A DNA stretch of 64,000 bases from Streptomyces sp. CG 926 (GCF_003148825.1 NZ_QGGZ01000005.1:310001-374000), one strand, 5' to 3'. Shown: positions 24,461 through 34,130, counted from the stretch's first letter. Translations and numbers: made by a program. Notes: generated by a model from the letters alone, not told the origin.

Positions 24461-27037
24461 TCAGTCCAGTACGGGCAACAGCTCCGGCAGGTGCCCGTCC
24501 GAGGCGCGGGCCGCCTCCTGCCGCTCCCGCGGCACCTCCCCGTACAGCGTCGTACGGGCCTTCGCGGGGCGCCCGGCCGCCTCGGCCACGGCGATGAGGT
24601 CCTGGACCGACTTGTACGAGCCGTAACTCGACCCGGCCATCCGCGAGATGGTCTCCTCCATCAGCGTCCCGCCCAGGTCGTTCGCCCCCGACCGGAGCAT
24701 CTCGGCCGCGCCCTCCGCCCCCAGCTTCACCCAACTCGTCTGGATGTTGGGGATGTGCGGGTGCAGCAGGATCCGGGCCATCGCCGTCACCGCGCGGTTG
24801 TCGCGGACCGTCGGGCCCGGCCGCGCGATGCCCGCCAGGTACACGGGCGCGTTGGTGTGGATGAAGGGGAGCGTGACGAACTCCGTGAAGCCGCCCGTCT
24901 GCTGCTGGATCCGGGACAGCGTGCGGAAGTGGCCGAGCCAGTGCCGCGGCTGGTCCACGTGGCCGTACATCATCGTGGACGAGGAGCGGATCCCGAGCTC
25001 GTGCGCGGTGGTGACGACGTCGATCCAGTCCGCCGTCGGCAGCTTGCCCTTGGTCAGCACCCAGCGGACCTCGTCGTCCAGGATCTCCGCCGCCGTGCCC
25101 GGGATCGAGTCCAGGCCGGCCTCCTTGGCCGCCGTCAGCCAGTCCCGTACGGACATCCCCGTGCGCGTCGCCCCGTTGACCACCTCCATCGGGGAGAAGG
25201 CGTGCACGTGCATGCCGGGGACCCGCTGCTTCACCGCGCGCGCGATGTCGAAGTAGGCCGTCCCGGGCAGGTCCGGGTGGATGCCGCCCTGCATGCACAC
25301 CTCGACCGCGCCCACGTCCCAGGCCTGCGCGGCCCGGTCGGCGACCTGGTCGAGGGAGAGGGTGTAGGCGTCGGCGTCCGTGCGGCGCTGCGCGAAGGCG
25401 CAGAAGCGGCAGCCGGTGTAACAGACGTTGGTGAAGTTGATGTTCCGCGTGACGATGTAGGTGACCTCGTCGCCGACCATGGACCTGCGCAGGTCGTCGG
25501 CGATGCGGCACAGGGCGTCGAGCGCCGGCCCGTCCGCGTGCAACAGGGCCAGCGCCTGCGCGTCCGTCAGCTTCGTCGGATCGTCGGCGGCCTGCGCGAG
25601 GGCGCCCCGCACGTCGGTGTCGATGCGCTCGGCGACCATCCCGGGCGCGGCCGCCTCCCGTAGCGCCTCCCAGTCGCCGTACACCTCGTCGAAGTCGTCG
25701 CGGCGGTCGCCGGTGCGGCCCTCGGTGTCGATGGTGGTGTGCAGGTCCGTCCGACCGTACGCGGTGAAGCCCTCGTCCGGCTCCTGCCACGGCCTGCCCT
25801 CGACCACGGCGCTCTCGTCGGCCAGCCCGGTCCCGGCGTCGGCCAGCGCCCGTACGTGCGGCAGCAGTCGCGGGTCCAGCCAGGGCTCGCCGCGCTGCAG
25901 GAACTCCGGGTAGATGGTCAGCCGTTCGCGCAGCTCGAAGCCGGCGGCGGCGGTCCGCTCGGCCAGCTCCTCGATGTGCGGCCAGGGCCGCTCCGGATTG
26001 ACGTGGTCCGGGGTCAGCGGGGAGACGCCGCCCCAGTCGTCGATGCCCGCGCCGATGAGGAGCGCGTACTCGGCGTCCACCAGGTTCGGCGGGGCCTGGA
26101 TGCGGGCGCTCGGGCCCAGGATGTGCCGGGCGACGGCGATGGCGGCGGCCAGCTCCTCCAGCTCCGCGTCCGGCATGCCGCGCATGGCGGTGTCCGGCTT
26201 GGCGCGGAAGTTCTGGACGATGACCTCCTGGATGCCGTGGTAGCTGCGCTGGATCCGGCGGAGCTCGAAGAAGGCGTCGGCGCGCTCCTCGTAGGACTCG
26301 CCGATGCCGATGAGGACGCCGGTGGTGAAGGGGACGTTGGAGCGCCCCGCGTCCTCCAGCACCCGCAGGCGCACGGCCGGATCCTTGTCGGGGGAGCCGT
26401 GGTGGGGGCCGCCCGGCTCGGACCACAGACGGGTGGCGGTGGTCTCCAGCATCATGCCCATGGACGGTGCGACGGGCTTGAGGCGCTGGAGGTCGGACCA
26501 GGACAGGACGCCGGGGTTGAGGTGCGGCAGCAGGCCGGTCTCCTCCAGGACCCGGATCGCCATGGCGCGCACGTAGGCGAGGGTGTCGTCGTAGCCGTGC
26601 GCGTCGAGCCACTCGCGGGCCTCGGGCCAGCGGTCCTCGGGGCGGTCGCCCAGGGTGAACAGGGCTTCCTTGCAGCCCATCGCCGCACCCTGGCGGGCGA
26701 TGTCGAGGACCTCGTCGGGGGAGAGGTACATCCCGTGCCCGCTCTTGCGGAGCTTTCCGGGGACGGTGACGAAGGTGCAGTAGTGGCACCGGTCGCGGCA
26801 GAGCCGGGTGAGGGGGATGAAGACCTTGCGGGAGTACGTGATGACACCGGGGCGCCCGGCGGCGGCGAGCCCGGCGTCCCTTACCCGTGCGGCGGAAGCG
26901 GCGAGGTCCGTCAGGGCCTCGCCGCGCGCCTGGAGGAGTACGGCCGCCTCGGTCGCGTCGAGCGCGACGCCGTCGCGGGCCCGCCGGAGCGCGCGGCGCA
27001 TCGCGTTGTCGGTCGGTGCGTCACTCGGAGTGGTCAT
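24461..27037 (-). CDS. fbiC: bifunctional FO biosynthesis protein CofGH (FO synthase)
   Basis: An 858-residue fusion of the CofG and CofH radical-SAM enzymes that together make 7,8-didemethyl-8-hydroxy-5-deazariboflavin (FO) from tyrosine and a flavin precursor, the chromophore of coenzyme F420. Both radical-SAM CxxxCxxC clusters are visible: CRDRCHYC (Cys80, 84, 87) in the CofG half and CYTGCRFC at about residue 540 in the CofH half. Length and order match actinobacterial FbiC. The gene stands apart from other F420 genes; its neighbours are a phosphatase and an SDR. It would support the F420-type enzymes at 20.2 and 43.3 kb. Confidence 0.96.
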   Translation of the reverse strand: MTTPSDAPTDNAMRRALRRARDGVALDATEAAVLLQARGEALTDLAASAARVRDAGLAAAGRPGVITYSRKVFIPLTRLCRDRCHYCTFVTVPGKLRKSGHGMYLSPDEVLDIARQGAAMGCKEALFTLGDRPEDRWPEAREWLDAHGYDDTLAYVRAMAIRVLEETGLLPHLNPGVLSWSDLQRLKPVAPSMGMMLETTATRLWSEPGGPHHGSPDKDPAVRLRVLEDAGRSNVPFTTGVLIGIGESYEERADAFFELRRIQRSYHGIQEVIVQNFRAKPDTAMRGMPDAELEELAAAIAVARHILGPSARIQAPPNLVDAEYALLIGAGIDDWGGVSPLTPDHVNPERPWPHIEELAERTAAAGFELRERLTIYPEFLQRGEPWLDPRLLPHVRALADAGTGLADESAVVEGRPWQEPDEGFTAYGRTDLHTTIDTEGRTGDRRDDFDEVYGDWEALREAAAPGMVAERIDTDVRGALAQAADDPTKLTDAQALALLHADGPALDALCRIADDLRRSMVGDEVTYIVTRNINFTNVCYTGCRFCAFAQRRTDADAYTLSLDQVADRAAQAWDVGAVEVCMQGGIHPDLPGTAYFDIARAVKQRVPGMHVHAFSPMEVVNGATRTGMSVRDWLTAAKEAGLDSIPGTAAEILDDEVRWVLTKGKLPTADWIDVVTTAHELGIRSSSTMMYGHVDQPRHWLGHFRTLSRIQQQTGGFTEFVTLPFIHTNAPVYLAGIARPGPTVRDNRAVTAMARILLHPHIPNIQTSWVKLGAEGAAEMLRSGANDLGGTLMEETISRMAGSSYGSYKSVQDLIAVAEAAGRPAKARTTLYGEVPRERQEAARASDGHLPELLPVLD

Positions 27038-27077
27038 GGGCCGAGCATACGATCCGGTGATCCGGGGGTGGAGTGGG

Positions 27078-27860
27078 TCACCGCATCAGCTCACCGGCGT
27101 TGACCAGCAGAGACTGGCCGGTTACCGCCCGGGCCCGGTCGGAGGCGAGGAAGGCGACGGAGTCGGCGACGTCCCCGTCGGTGGCCAGATCGGGCAGTGC
27201 CATCCGCTGGGTGAGGCGGGCGTGCACCTCGGCCTCGGGGACACCCTCGGTGTGGGCGGTGAAGGTGACGAAGGCCTGCACGGGCGGGCCCCACATCCAG
27301 CCGGGCAGCACGGTGTTGACGCGGATCCGGTGCGGGCCGAGCTCGCGGGCCATGGAGTACATGGCCGAGGTCAGGGCCCCCTTGGAGGCGGCGTAGGCGG
27401 CCTGCTGCACCTCGTTGGGCGCGGCGACCGCCGACTGCGTTCCGATGATCACCACGGAGCCGCCGCGCTCCTTGAGCGCGGGCACGCAGGCGCGGGTCAT
27501 CTTCAGCGTGCCGAGCAGGTTGACGTCGATGATCTGTTGCCAGGTCCCGAAGTCGGCGTCCTCCAGGCCCCCGAAGTAGGAGTCCCAGGCGGCGACGTGC
27601 ACGACGGCGTCGATCCGGCCGAAACGCGTGAGCGCGAGCTCGGCGAGGGCCGCGCACTGCGCCTCGTCGGTGATGTCGGTGGCCCGGTAGGCGGTGTGGA
27701 TCCCGTCGGGGTCGATCTCGGCGGCGGATTTGGCGAGATTCGCCTCGGTCCGCGCCCCGAGCACGGCGTTACCGCCGTCGCGCACGACGGTGGCGGCCAC
27801 CTGATGCCCGAGCCCGGCCCCGACCCCGGAGACGATGACGGTCTTCCCTTGCAGCAGCAT
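27078..27860 (-). CDS. SDR family oxidoreductase
   Basis: A 260-residue short-chain dehydrogenase/reductase with a Rossmann start ([23 protein letters not shown]), a cofactor-related ARTEANL turn, an NxxG-like region, a catalytic serine near IIGTQSAV and the YAASK active-site motif. The glycine motif GVGAGLG is slightly unlike the usual TGxxxGxG. The substrate is unknown; steroid or polyketide alcohols are typical. It lies 40 bp upstream of fbiC on the same strand and may be cotranscribed with it. Confidence 0.9.
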   Translation of the reverse strand: MLLQGKTVIVSGVGAGLGHQVAATVVRDGGNAVLGARTEANLAKSAAEIDPDGIHTAYRATDITDEAQCAALAELALTRFGRIDAVVHVAAWDSYFGGLEDADFGTWQQIIDVNLLGTLKMTRACVPALKERGGSVVIIGTQSAVAAPNEVQQAAYAASKGALTSAMYSMARELGPHRIRVNTVLPGWMWGPPVQAFVTFTAHTEGVPEAEVHARLTQRMALPDLATDGDVADSVAFLASDRARAVTGQSLLVNAGELMR

Positions 27861-27902
27861 GACGGACCTCCGGGCGCACGGGGTATCTGACGGTGCGTCA
27901 GG

Positions 27903-28299
27903 CTACGGCGCGGGCGCGCCGGTGTGAAGGGGTGCGGATCCGAAGAGTGGCGGGGGCGGAGGCCGCCGAAGGTCCCCGGCCGCGCCGATCCGTGCGAGCG
28001 TCCGGTCGACGACGTCGAGGAGTTCCGGCTGCCGGCCGGTTCCCGAACCGGCGGGGACCTCCGCGGCGGTCCTCCACCGCCTCCGGCGTACGGGCGGCCG
28101 GGCATCGGGGTCTCCGCCCCTGTACGAGGCCGCGCAGGGAATCGAGGAGCAGGACGATGGAGAGATGGATCATCGTCCCCTGATCGGGCACGTGCCCCAC
28201 CGAGGACGCCGCCCCCAACTGTCCGCTCCAGAGCATGTCTCCGAGATCGAAACCGTAGGGATCCTCCTGGTCGGGCCGGAGGGTGAACTTCACGATCAT
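27903..28299 (-). pseudogene. small gene broken by a probable frameshift
   Basis: The start MIVKFTLRPDQEDPYGF overlaps the stop of the upstream gene (ATGA). About 62 residues are protein-like and well biased (GTMIHLSIVLLLDSLRGLVQG). After a G-run at 28115-28120 the original frame becomes Arg/Pro-rich with weak third-position GC bias. The +1-shifted frame then reads sensibly (RQPELLDVVDRTLARIGAAGDL) with better bias and ends at a TAG at 27903. The joined product would be about 130 residues. This is a real one-base frameshift or a sequencing error in the G-run. I do not recognise the family. Confidence 0.6.
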
Positions 28300-28607
28300 G
28301 ACTCGCGGTTCGCCTCCCGAGAGGGGGCGGTCGGGGAGGTGTGGTCGCGCAGTACGCGGGCGCGCAGTACGCGGGCGATGTCGGCGTCCGTCGTGAGTGC
28401 GCTCAACCGGGGCGGGGTCCGCGAGTCGTCCAGCACGACGACGTGGAGGCGGTCTCCGACCTGCGGAGGGGGCACGTCCGACGACCACCAGGACGGATGC
28501 TTGGCCTGGTCGACGAACCCGGTGATGCCCTCGGCATCGACCTGCGATCCGTACGGGGCGACGGCGGTGACGACGACGTCGATCTCCTGGTGATTCACCA
28601 GCGTCAT
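28296..28607 (-). CDS. S1/OB-like small protein
   Basis: A 103-residue protein whose start overlaps the preceding gene (ATGA), with GGAGGAG upstream. The sequence MTLVNHQEIDVVVTAVAPYGSQV, GFVDQAKHPSWW and VGDRLHVVVLDDSR follows the five-strand pattern of an S1/OB fold (VxxVxxYGxxV, GFVxxxxxxW, VGDxxxVxVLDxxR), as found in RNA-binding translation proteins. The adjacent gene encodes a related protein. Together they suggest an operon for nucleic-acid or ligand-binding mini-proteins, possibly immunity-like. Function unknown. Confidence 0.75.
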   Translation of the reverse strand: MTLVNHQEIDVVVTAVAPYGSQVDAEGITGFVDQAKHPSWWSSDVPPPQVGDRLHVVVLDDSRTPPRLSALTTDADIARVLRARVLRDHTSPTAPSREANRES

Positions 28608-28888
28608 TCGGAGCTCCTCCACGGTGGACCCACCCGCACTCTCAACTGCCGATCGCGATCGACGCGGTCCGCGACGACCCCTGTGACGAGCTCACCGACC
28701 CCCGGAAGCCCGCCACCCGCCGAGGTGCCGCCCGGGTTGTACGAGAGGAGGTCGACGAAGACCCGCGCCTCGGGATCTCCGTCGACTTCCAGGAAGACGC
28801 CGTGCTGGAACGCCACTTTCACCCTCCCGGTGACGCGGGCTCCCACGGGATACCGGCTCTTGAGTCGTTCCCAGTGCCCCTCGTTCAC
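28604..28888 (-). CDS. S1-like small protein
   Basis: A 94-residue protein with a GTG start after GGGGGAGG. It reads VNEGHWERLKSRYPVGARVTGRVKVAFQHGVFLEVDGDPEARVFVDLLSY, then VGELVTGVVADRVDRDRQLRVRVG. This is a clear S1-type OB-fold pattern, as in ribosomal protein S1 and translation initiation factors, but single-domain. Its stop overlaps the next gene's start. Role unknown; RNA binding is inferred from the fold. Confidence 0.78.
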   Translation of the reverse strand: MNEGHWERLKSRYPVGARVTGRVKVAFQHGVFLEVDGDPEARVFVDLLSYNPGGTSAGGGLPGVGELVTGVVADRVDRDRQLRVRVGPPWRSSE

Positions 28889-28961
28889 GCGGCAACCTCC
28901 CCCTGTGCGCACTCGAATCGAACCTACCTCGTGCGAATCGCGGACCTCGGCGGGCGGGAGC

Positions 28962-29387
28962 TCAGCCTGGGAGGTCGTCGTTGAACGGCACCATGCCGGG
29001 GCCCCAGTCGAAGCGGAACTGCCGGTGCGACCGGTCGAAGCTGACCGAGATGCCGCAGGGAGGCGTGTTCAGGCTTTGGTGCACCCACCCGTCGATCGCC
29101 AGGGCCGCCACCTCCGACCGGTAGTCGGCACCGGGGTAGGTGAAGGAATCGACGACGACGAGGAGATGTCCTTCGTCAACGGGTGAAAGCTCTGTGGCGT
29201 GGAGTGAAAGTCCGTACGACAGCCATGCGGCGTCCTTCCAGTAGATGTGGCCTGTGGGAAGGCGCACGTGCAGGCGCTGGTAGATCTGGACGGCCGTCGA
29301 CGGCGTGGATTCGGATTCTTCCGTGTGTGCCGAAAGATCGGCGGCGAGGCCGACTCCGCCCTTCATGAACCTGTACTTGTACTGCAC
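28962..29387 (-). CDS. hypothetical protein (141 aa) heading the small-protein operon
   Basis: A 141-residue protein starting at a GTG preceded by GAGGAG (first residues VQYKYRFMKGG). It has Trp/Tyr-rich beta-type sequence (IYWKDAAWLSYGLSLHA, LLVVVDSFTYPGADYRSEVAALAIDGWVHQSL, QFRFDWGPGMVPFNDDL). I do not recognise the family. It is followed 73 bp downstream by the coupled S1-like genes, so it probably opens a four-gene operon. Its size and acidity would fit an immunity protein, but there is no toxin nearby. Confidence 0.65.
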   Translation of the reverse strand: MQYKYRFMKGGVGLAADLSAHTEESESTPSTAVQIYQRLHVRLPTGHIYWKDAAWLSYGLSLHATELSPVDEGHLLVVVDSFTYPGADYRSEVAALAIDGWVHQSLNTPPCGISVSFDRSHRQFRFDWGPGMVPFNDDLPG

Positions 29388-29565
29388 CGCACTCCTCGTC
29401 CCACTCCTCGGAACCCGCCGAACCGTCCTCGGCGCCCTGCACCGTACGGAATTCATGATCCGGCCAACCGTCCGGCGCGGACCCGTTCGCGTTCGCGTCG
29501 ACGGTCGATCCGCTTCGGGAGATGATCGGAGGTGACCCCGCGGCACGAGGCGAGGACGTGAGGGC

Positions 29566-30903
29566 ATGGCACTCCCGCATACTTCCGACCCGCCCCGGCG
29601 GGCTCGGCCGTGGGCCCTGCTGGCCGTGGTCTGTGCGGTGCTCGCGGCGCTGACCCTGTTGGCGGACGGGGTCGTCGGAGGGCTGTTCGTCCTCGTCGTC
29701 GGGATCGCCGGCGCGGCGCTCACTGCCATGGGGACCTGGTGGGTGGTGTCCCATCGTGGGGCCGTCCGGCTGGTCGGCGCCCTGCTGATGCTGGGCGCGC
29801 CCGTGGCCATACTGCTCATCTTCGCCCGGGCGGACCTGTGGCCCACCGCGCTGCTCGCCATCGCGCTGTGGGCGGCCGCCGTGGCCTGCGCGCGGACCGC
29901 GCTGCGCGCCGCGCGCCGGCCCGACGGGATGCGCGCCGCCGTACGGGCCGACGCCCCGCGGAGCCCGGTGCTGATCATGAATCCGAAGTCCGGCGGCGGG
30001 AAGGTCGGCCGCTTCGGCCTCGTCGAGAAGAGCGAGGCGCTCGGCGCCCGGGTGCTGCTGCTGGACCCGGAAGTCGTCACGGACGTCGCCGCCCTCGCCC
30101 GGCAGGCGGTGGCCGACGGAGCGGATCTGCTCGGGGTGGCCGGCGGCGACGGCACCCAGGCCCGGGTGGCCGAGGTGGCCGCCGAGTACGACCTGCCGTT
30201 CCTCGTGATCTCGGCCGGCACCCGGAACCACTTCGCCATGGACCTCGGGCTGGACCGCGAGGACCCGGCCCGCTGCCTGGACGCGCTGGTCGACGGGGAG
30301 GAGCTCAGGGTCGACCTGGGAGTCGTGGGCGGCCAGTGCTTCGTCAACACGGCCTCGTTCGGCGTCTACGCGGAGATCGTGCAGCGACCGGAGTACCGGG
30401 ACGCCAAGGCCGACTCGGCCCTCGCCGCACTGCCCGACCTCCTCATGGGTTACGCCGGCACCACCCTCGACGCGGCCACCGACGAGAACCGGCTGGAGGC
30501 CCAGCAGGCGCTGCTGGTCAGCAACAATCCGTACTCGTCCCCCGAACCGATGGGCGCCCGCAGGTCCCGGCTCGACCTCGGGGTGCTCGGCGTCGTCGGG
30601 ATCCGGGTGAACAACGCCGCCCAGGCGGCCGACGTCGCGCTGCGCGGGGCGAAGGCGGCCGGCCTGCACCTGCTCACCTCCCGCCAGGTCGTCGTCGGAT
30701 CGGCCGCGGAACGCGTCGCCGTCGCCGTGGACGGCGAGGCGCTGACCATGCCCACCCCCGTGACCTGCTCCATCCGCCCCGGCGCACTGCGCGTACTGGT
30801 GCCCAGGGGGCGCCCCGGAGCCCCACCGGCCGCCCCGCCCATGCAGTGGAGCGAGGTCCTCGCCCTCGCCTTCGACCGGCCGACGCGCCGGAACACCCCC
30901 TAG
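29566..30903 (+). CDS. diacylglycerol kinase-like lipid kinase with N-terminal membrane domain
   Basis: A 445-residue protein. Residues about 15-110 contain four hydrophobic helices. A DAGK catalytic domain follows, with NPKSGGGKVGRF and GGDGTQA (the GGDGT motif) and SAGTRNHFAMDLGLD. The C-terminal NAD-kinase-like beta half follows (VAVDGEA, VTCSIRPGALRVLVP). The family phosphorylates diacylglycerol, sphingosine or related lipids using ATP. The added membrane domain anchors it to the lipid substrate. It is divergent from the small-protein operon; its own downstream gap contains a 14-bp direct repeat near 30970-31000. Confidence 0.9.
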   Translation: MALPHTSDPPRRARPWALLAVVCAVLAALTLLADGVVGGLFVLVVGIAGAALTAMGTWWVVSHRGAVRLVGALLMLGAPVAILLIFARADLWPTALLAIALWAAAVACARTALRAARRPDGMRAAVRADAPRSPVLIMNPKSGGGKVGRFGLVEKSEALGARVLLLDPEVVTDVAALARQAVADGADLLGVAGGDGTQARVAEVAAEYDLPFLVISAGTRNHFAMDLGLDREDPARCLDALVDGEELRVDLGVVGGQCFVNTASFGVYAEIVQRPEYRDAKADSALAALPDLLMGYAGTTLDAATDENRLEAQQALLVSNNPYSSPEPMGARRSRLDLGVLGVVGIRVNNAAQAADVALRGAKAAGLHLLTSRQVVVGSAAERVAVAVDGEALTMPTPVTCSIRPGALRVLVPRGRPGAPPAAPPMQWSEVLALAFDRPTRRNTP

Positions 30904-31017
30904 CACCCGAGAACCCCGGAATGCCCGGGATGCCCGACCTCCGGGGCGGCCTCACAATGGGCCTTACCCGGTGCCCGGTGCTCGGTGCCCGGTGCTCGTA
31001 GCGGATTGGAGACATCC

Positions 31018-31260
31018 GTGAAGGACCTCAAGTTCGAGCAGAAGAGTTCCCTTTCCCGCCTCGAGGCCGCCGATCAGCTCGCCGCCCTCGCCGAGGCTCT
31101 GCGCCACGGCGGCAACGCCGAACTGGAACTCGGCCCCGGGAAGATGAGCCTGCGCGTTCCCGACGAGCTCCGCACCGAGATCGAGGTCGAGGTCGGCGAC
31201 GGCGAGATCGAGATGGAGATCGAGCTCAAGTGGCCCACCAGGCAGGCCGGGGCCGCGTGA
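31018..31260 (+). CDS. amphi-Trp domain protein
   Basis: An 80-residue protein with a GTG start after GGAG. It matches the amphi-Trp family: MKDLKFEQKSSLSRLEAADQLAALAEALRHGGNAELELG, MSLRVPDELRTEIEVEVGDGEIEMEIELKW. The terminal EIELKWP motif is the conserved edge strand after which the family is named. Role unknown; the family occurs in haloarchaea and actinomycetes. Its stop overlaps the start of the next gene (GTGA), so they are coupled. Confidence 0.82.
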   Translation: MKDLKFEQKSSLSRLEAADQLAALAEALRHGGNAELELGPGKMSLRVPDELRTEIEVEVGDGEIEMEIELKWPTRQAGAA

Positions 31261-31799
31261 CAGCGCCCCCCGACGGCCCGGAGCCGGCCCCGGAAGGCCC
31301 GGCGGCGGTCCCCGGGCGTCCCGAGCGGGAGGTCGGGCGCGGCGACTACAGCGGCGCCGTCTACGGCTCGCTGCTCGCCGCCTCCGTGGTGGTGGGCGCC
31401 GGGACGCTCGGCAACTTCCCGCGGCTCGAACTCGTCGCGCTGCTGCTGGGGACCGGTGTGGTGTTCTGGGCGGCGCACGTCTTCGCCCGCCTCTTCGGGG
31501 TGCGGATGGTGCACCACCTGAGCTGGAGCGCGGTGCGCAGCACGGCCAGGGAGGAGCGCCCGATCATCAAGGCGGCCGTCCCACCGGCCGTCGCCGCGGC
31601 CATCGCCCCCCTGTTCGGGCTCGGGCACCAGGGCATCGTGTGGCTGGCGCTCGTGGTCGCCCTGGTCGGTCAGGTCGGCTGGGCCACCTTGGCCGCCGCC
31701 CGCGCCGGGGCCTCGCGCCGGATGATGATGCTGGCCGGCGCGATCAACCTCTTCCTCGGGGTACTCATCGTGCTGCTCAAGGTCGCCCTCCAGCACTGA
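31257..31799 (+). CDS. integral membrane protein
   Basis: A 180-residue protein with a GTG start overlapping the amphi-Trp gene. A 30-residue Pro/Ala-rich cytoplasmic head precedes four hydrophobic helices (at about residues 38-60, 66-85, 110-128, 132-152) and a final one at about 160-178. A short amphipathic loop has HHLSWSAVRSTAREERPIIKAAV between helices. No family name comes to mind. The pair with the amphi-Trp protein may form a membrane-associated complex. Confidence 0.75.
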   Translation: MTAPPDGPEPAPEGPAAVPGRPEREVGRGDYSGAVYGSLLAASVVVGAGTLGNFPRLELVALLLGTGVVFWAAHVFARLFGVRMVHHLSWSAVRSTAREERPIIKAAVPPAVAAAIAPLFGLGHQGIVWLALVVALVGQVGWATLAAARAGASRRMMMLAGAINLFLGVLIVLLKVALQH

Positions 31800-31813
31800 A
31801 GGGCGACCGCGAG

Positions 31814-33109
31814 CTACTTCCCTCCGTGCCCTCCGTGCCCTCCGTGCCCTCCGTACTCCGCCAGCGCCGCGCGCAGCCGGCCGACACCCTCGGTGATCTC
31901 GGCGGGCGTGTGCGTCGTGAAGGAGAGGCGCAGGGTGCGGGGATCCGGGGCGGTGGCGTAGAAGGGGGCGCCCGGGACGAAGGCGACGCCGTGCGTGACG
32001 GCCGTCCTGAGCAGGTCCGTCGCGTCGTGGTCCGCCGGCAGACGGGCCCACAGGAACATGCCGCCCGCGGGCAGGTTCCACGCGCAGTCGGCCGGCAGGC
32101 TCCGCCCCAGGGCGGCGTGCAGGGCGTCGCGGCGCTCCCGGTAGGCCGTCCGGACCGCGGCTATGTGGGCATCGAGGTCCACGGCCGCGAGGTAGTGCGC
32201 CGCGGCCAGCTGGTCGACGGTGGAGGTGTGCAGGTCCGCCGCCTGCTTCGCGACCACCGCGGCCCGCCGCAGCGCCGCCGGGGCCCGGAGCCAGCCCAGG
32301 CGCAGCCCGGGGGCCATGACCTTGGAGAAGCTGCCGAGCAGGGCCGTACGGTCCTCCGCCCCCGGGTGCGCGGCCAGCCACGGGACGTCGGGGCCCTCGT
32401 AGCGGAGTTCGCCGTACGGGTCGTCCTCCACCAGCCACAGCCCGAGCCGGGCCGCGGTCCGCGCGACCGCCGCGCGGCGGTCGGCCGGGAGGGTGCGTCC
32501 GGTCGGGTTCTGGAAGGTGGGGACGGTGTAGAGCAGCTTCGGCCGCTCGCGCGCGACGACGTCCGCCAGCGCGTCCGGGAGGATGCCCTCCGCGTCGCAG
32601 GGCACGGCCACGACCCGAGCCCCCGCCAGGCGGAAGCACTGGAGGGCGGCGAGGTAGGTGGGGTTCTCGACCAGCACCACGTCGCCGGGTTCGACGAGGG
32701 TGGCGGTGATGAGGGTCAGGGCCTGCTGGGAGCCCGAGGTGATGAGTACGTCGTCCGGGCCGGTCGGCAGCCCGCGCGCGGTCGCCCGGGCGGCGACGGC
32801 CTCGCGGAGCTCGGGGGCGCCCTCGGTGGTCGAGTACTGGAGCGCGCGCCGCGCGGACACCGCGAAGGCGGCGTCGTACGCGGCCCGCAGGCCCTCGGTG
32901 TCGAAGAGTTCGGGTGCGGGGAGGCCGCCGGCGAGGGAGATGATCCCGGGGCGTTCGGTGAGCGCGAGGATCTCGCGTACGGGGGACCCCTCGACGGAGC
33001 CGGCGCGGGCGGCGAACGCGGGCGGCGGCGCGGTGGTGGGCGCGGTGGTGGGGGCGGGGGCGGGGGCGGACAGGGTGGCGGCGGCGGTGGCGGGCACGGC
33101 GGCGGGCAC
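31814..33109 (-). CDS. PLP-dependent aminotransferase (class I/II, LysN/MocR-like)
   Basis: A 431-residue fold-type I aminotransferase. Visible elements: ISLAGGLPAPELF near the start, NPTYLAAL (aromatic stack), TVPTFQNPTGRTLP (Asp/Tyr region), a PLP-lysine segment LLGSFSKVMAPGLRLGW, and an Arg carboxylate-binding RLSF near the end. It transaminates aromatic or branched amino acids or 2-aminoadipate. The GTG at 33109 is preferred because AAGGAG sits six bases upstream; a longer frame adds Pro/Ala-rich sequence. The C-terminus has an odd GGHGGHGGHGGK tail encoded by 9-bp tandem repeats (31821-31856). Confidence 0.86.
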   Translation of the reverse strand: MPAAVPATAAATLSAPAPAPTTAPTTAPPPAFAARAGSVEGSPVREILALTERPGIISLAGGLPAPELFDTEGLRAAYDAAFAVSARRALQYSTTEGAPELREAVAARATARGLPTGPDDVLITSGSQQALTLITATLVEPGDVVLVENPTYLAALQCFRLAGARVVAVPCDAEGILPDALADVVARERPKLLYTVPTFQNPTGRTLPADRRAAVARTAARLGLWLVEDDPYGELRYEGPDVPWLAAHPGAEDRTALLGSFSKVMAPGLRLGWLRAPAALRRAAVVAKQAADLHTSTVDQLAAAHYLAAVDLDAHIAAVRTAYRERRDALHAALGRSLPADCAWNLPAGGMFLWARLPADHDATDLLRTAVTHGVAFVPGAPFYATAPDPRTLRLSFTTHTPAEITEGVGRLRAALAEYGGHGGHGGHGGK

Positions 33110-33248
33110 GGGCAGCTCCTTCAGGAGGCGGGTGCGCGCATCGTAACGAGGGAAAGTTGTAGATGGCACGTATGTATCAGGGGGTGGACCGGTCACCCGG
33201 CAGCCCCGACCCCTCCCCATCTGACGTCGCATCAGCTAGACCGTTTCC

Positions 33249-34106
33249 ATGACGACAGGAGAGCAGGACCCGCAGCAGGACACCCGAGTCGAGGACTACG
33301 CCGAGCTCGCGGCCGTCGGCCCCTACGGCGTCCACCCCGGCCATGCGCTGATCACCATGGTGGAACCGCACCCGGGCCACGAGTACGCGTACAACCGCTG
33401 GTACGAGGACGACCACTACTACGCCGGCGCCATGGCCATGCCCTGGATGTACGCGGGCCGCCGCTGGGTGGCCACCCGCGAGCTGCAGGAGCTGCGCTAC
33501 CCCGAGAAGTCCGCCGTCGCCCAGCCCGTCACCGCGGGCTGCTACATATCGACGTACTGGGTCACCCAGGGCCGCTACGACGAGCACATGAAGTGGACCG
33601 TCGGCATCAACAAGCGCCTCAACCGCGACGGGCGGGTCTACCAGGACCGCACCCACGTCTTCACGTCCTTCCAGGACCACGCCGCCACCGTCTACCGCGA
33701 CGGCGCCGCCGGCCCTCGGGACTTCCACGCCCTGGACCACCCGTACGAGGGTCTCGTCGTCCAGGTCGTCGACGCCGACGGCCCCGAGCAGCGGGCCGAG
33801 TTGCTGGAGTGGCTGCGCTCGCGCGCCCTGCCGAAGCGGCTGCACGGCGGTCCGGCCGCGATGGTGACGGTCTTCCGTCCCACTCCGCTGCCGGGTGACC
33901 GGATGACGTACGTCAAGCAGGTGGAGGGCGTCGACACCCGCCTCACACTGCTGTGGTTCCTCCAGCAGGACCCCCGTACCTGCTGGGACCGCTTCCAGGG
34001 GCTGGACACGGAGGTCGCGGAGGCCGGGCTGGGGCGGGTGGAACTGGTGGCGCCGTTCATCCCGACGGTGCCGGGAACCGACCGTTACGTCGACCGACTG
34101 CGCTGA
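33249..34106 (+). CDS. EthD/dimeric alpha-beta barrel-like protein
   Basis: A 285-residue protein. The N-terminal portion has the dabb-like pattern HALITMVEPHPGHEYAYNRWYEDDHYYAGAMAMPWMYAGRRWVAT, similar to EthD and DUF4286-type ferredoxin-fold domains. A second such unit may occupy the C-terminal third (AMVTVFRPTPLPGDRMTYVKQV). Such proteins are often partners of oxidative catabolism. A short hairpin terminator follows. Function unassigned; confident as a gene, modest as a family call. Confidence 0.7.
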   Translation: MTTGEQDPQQDTRVEDYAELAAVGPYGVHPGHALITMVEPHPGHEYAYNRWYEDDHYYAGAMAMPWMYAGRRWVATRELQELRYPEKSAVAQPVTAGCYISTYWVTQGRYDEHMKWTVGINKRLNRDGRVYQDRTHVFTSFQDHAATVYRDGAAGPRDFHALDHPYEGLVVQVVDADGPEQRAELLEWLRSRALPKRLHGGPAAMVTVFRPTPLPGDRMTYVKQVEGVDTRLTLLWFLQQDPRTCWDRFQGLDTEVAEAGLGRVELVAPFIPTVPGTDRYVDRLR

Positions 34107-34130
34107 GGGAGCCGTCGGCGCCCCGGGCAT

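Noticed and set aside
21189-26789. A 1866-codon open frame on the minus strand
   Set aside because: Only its C-terminal 620 codons are protein-like (the ADP-ribosylglycohydrolase-fold gene). The rest runs out of frame through the secreted phosphatase and fbiC genes and is Arg/Gly/Pro-rich.
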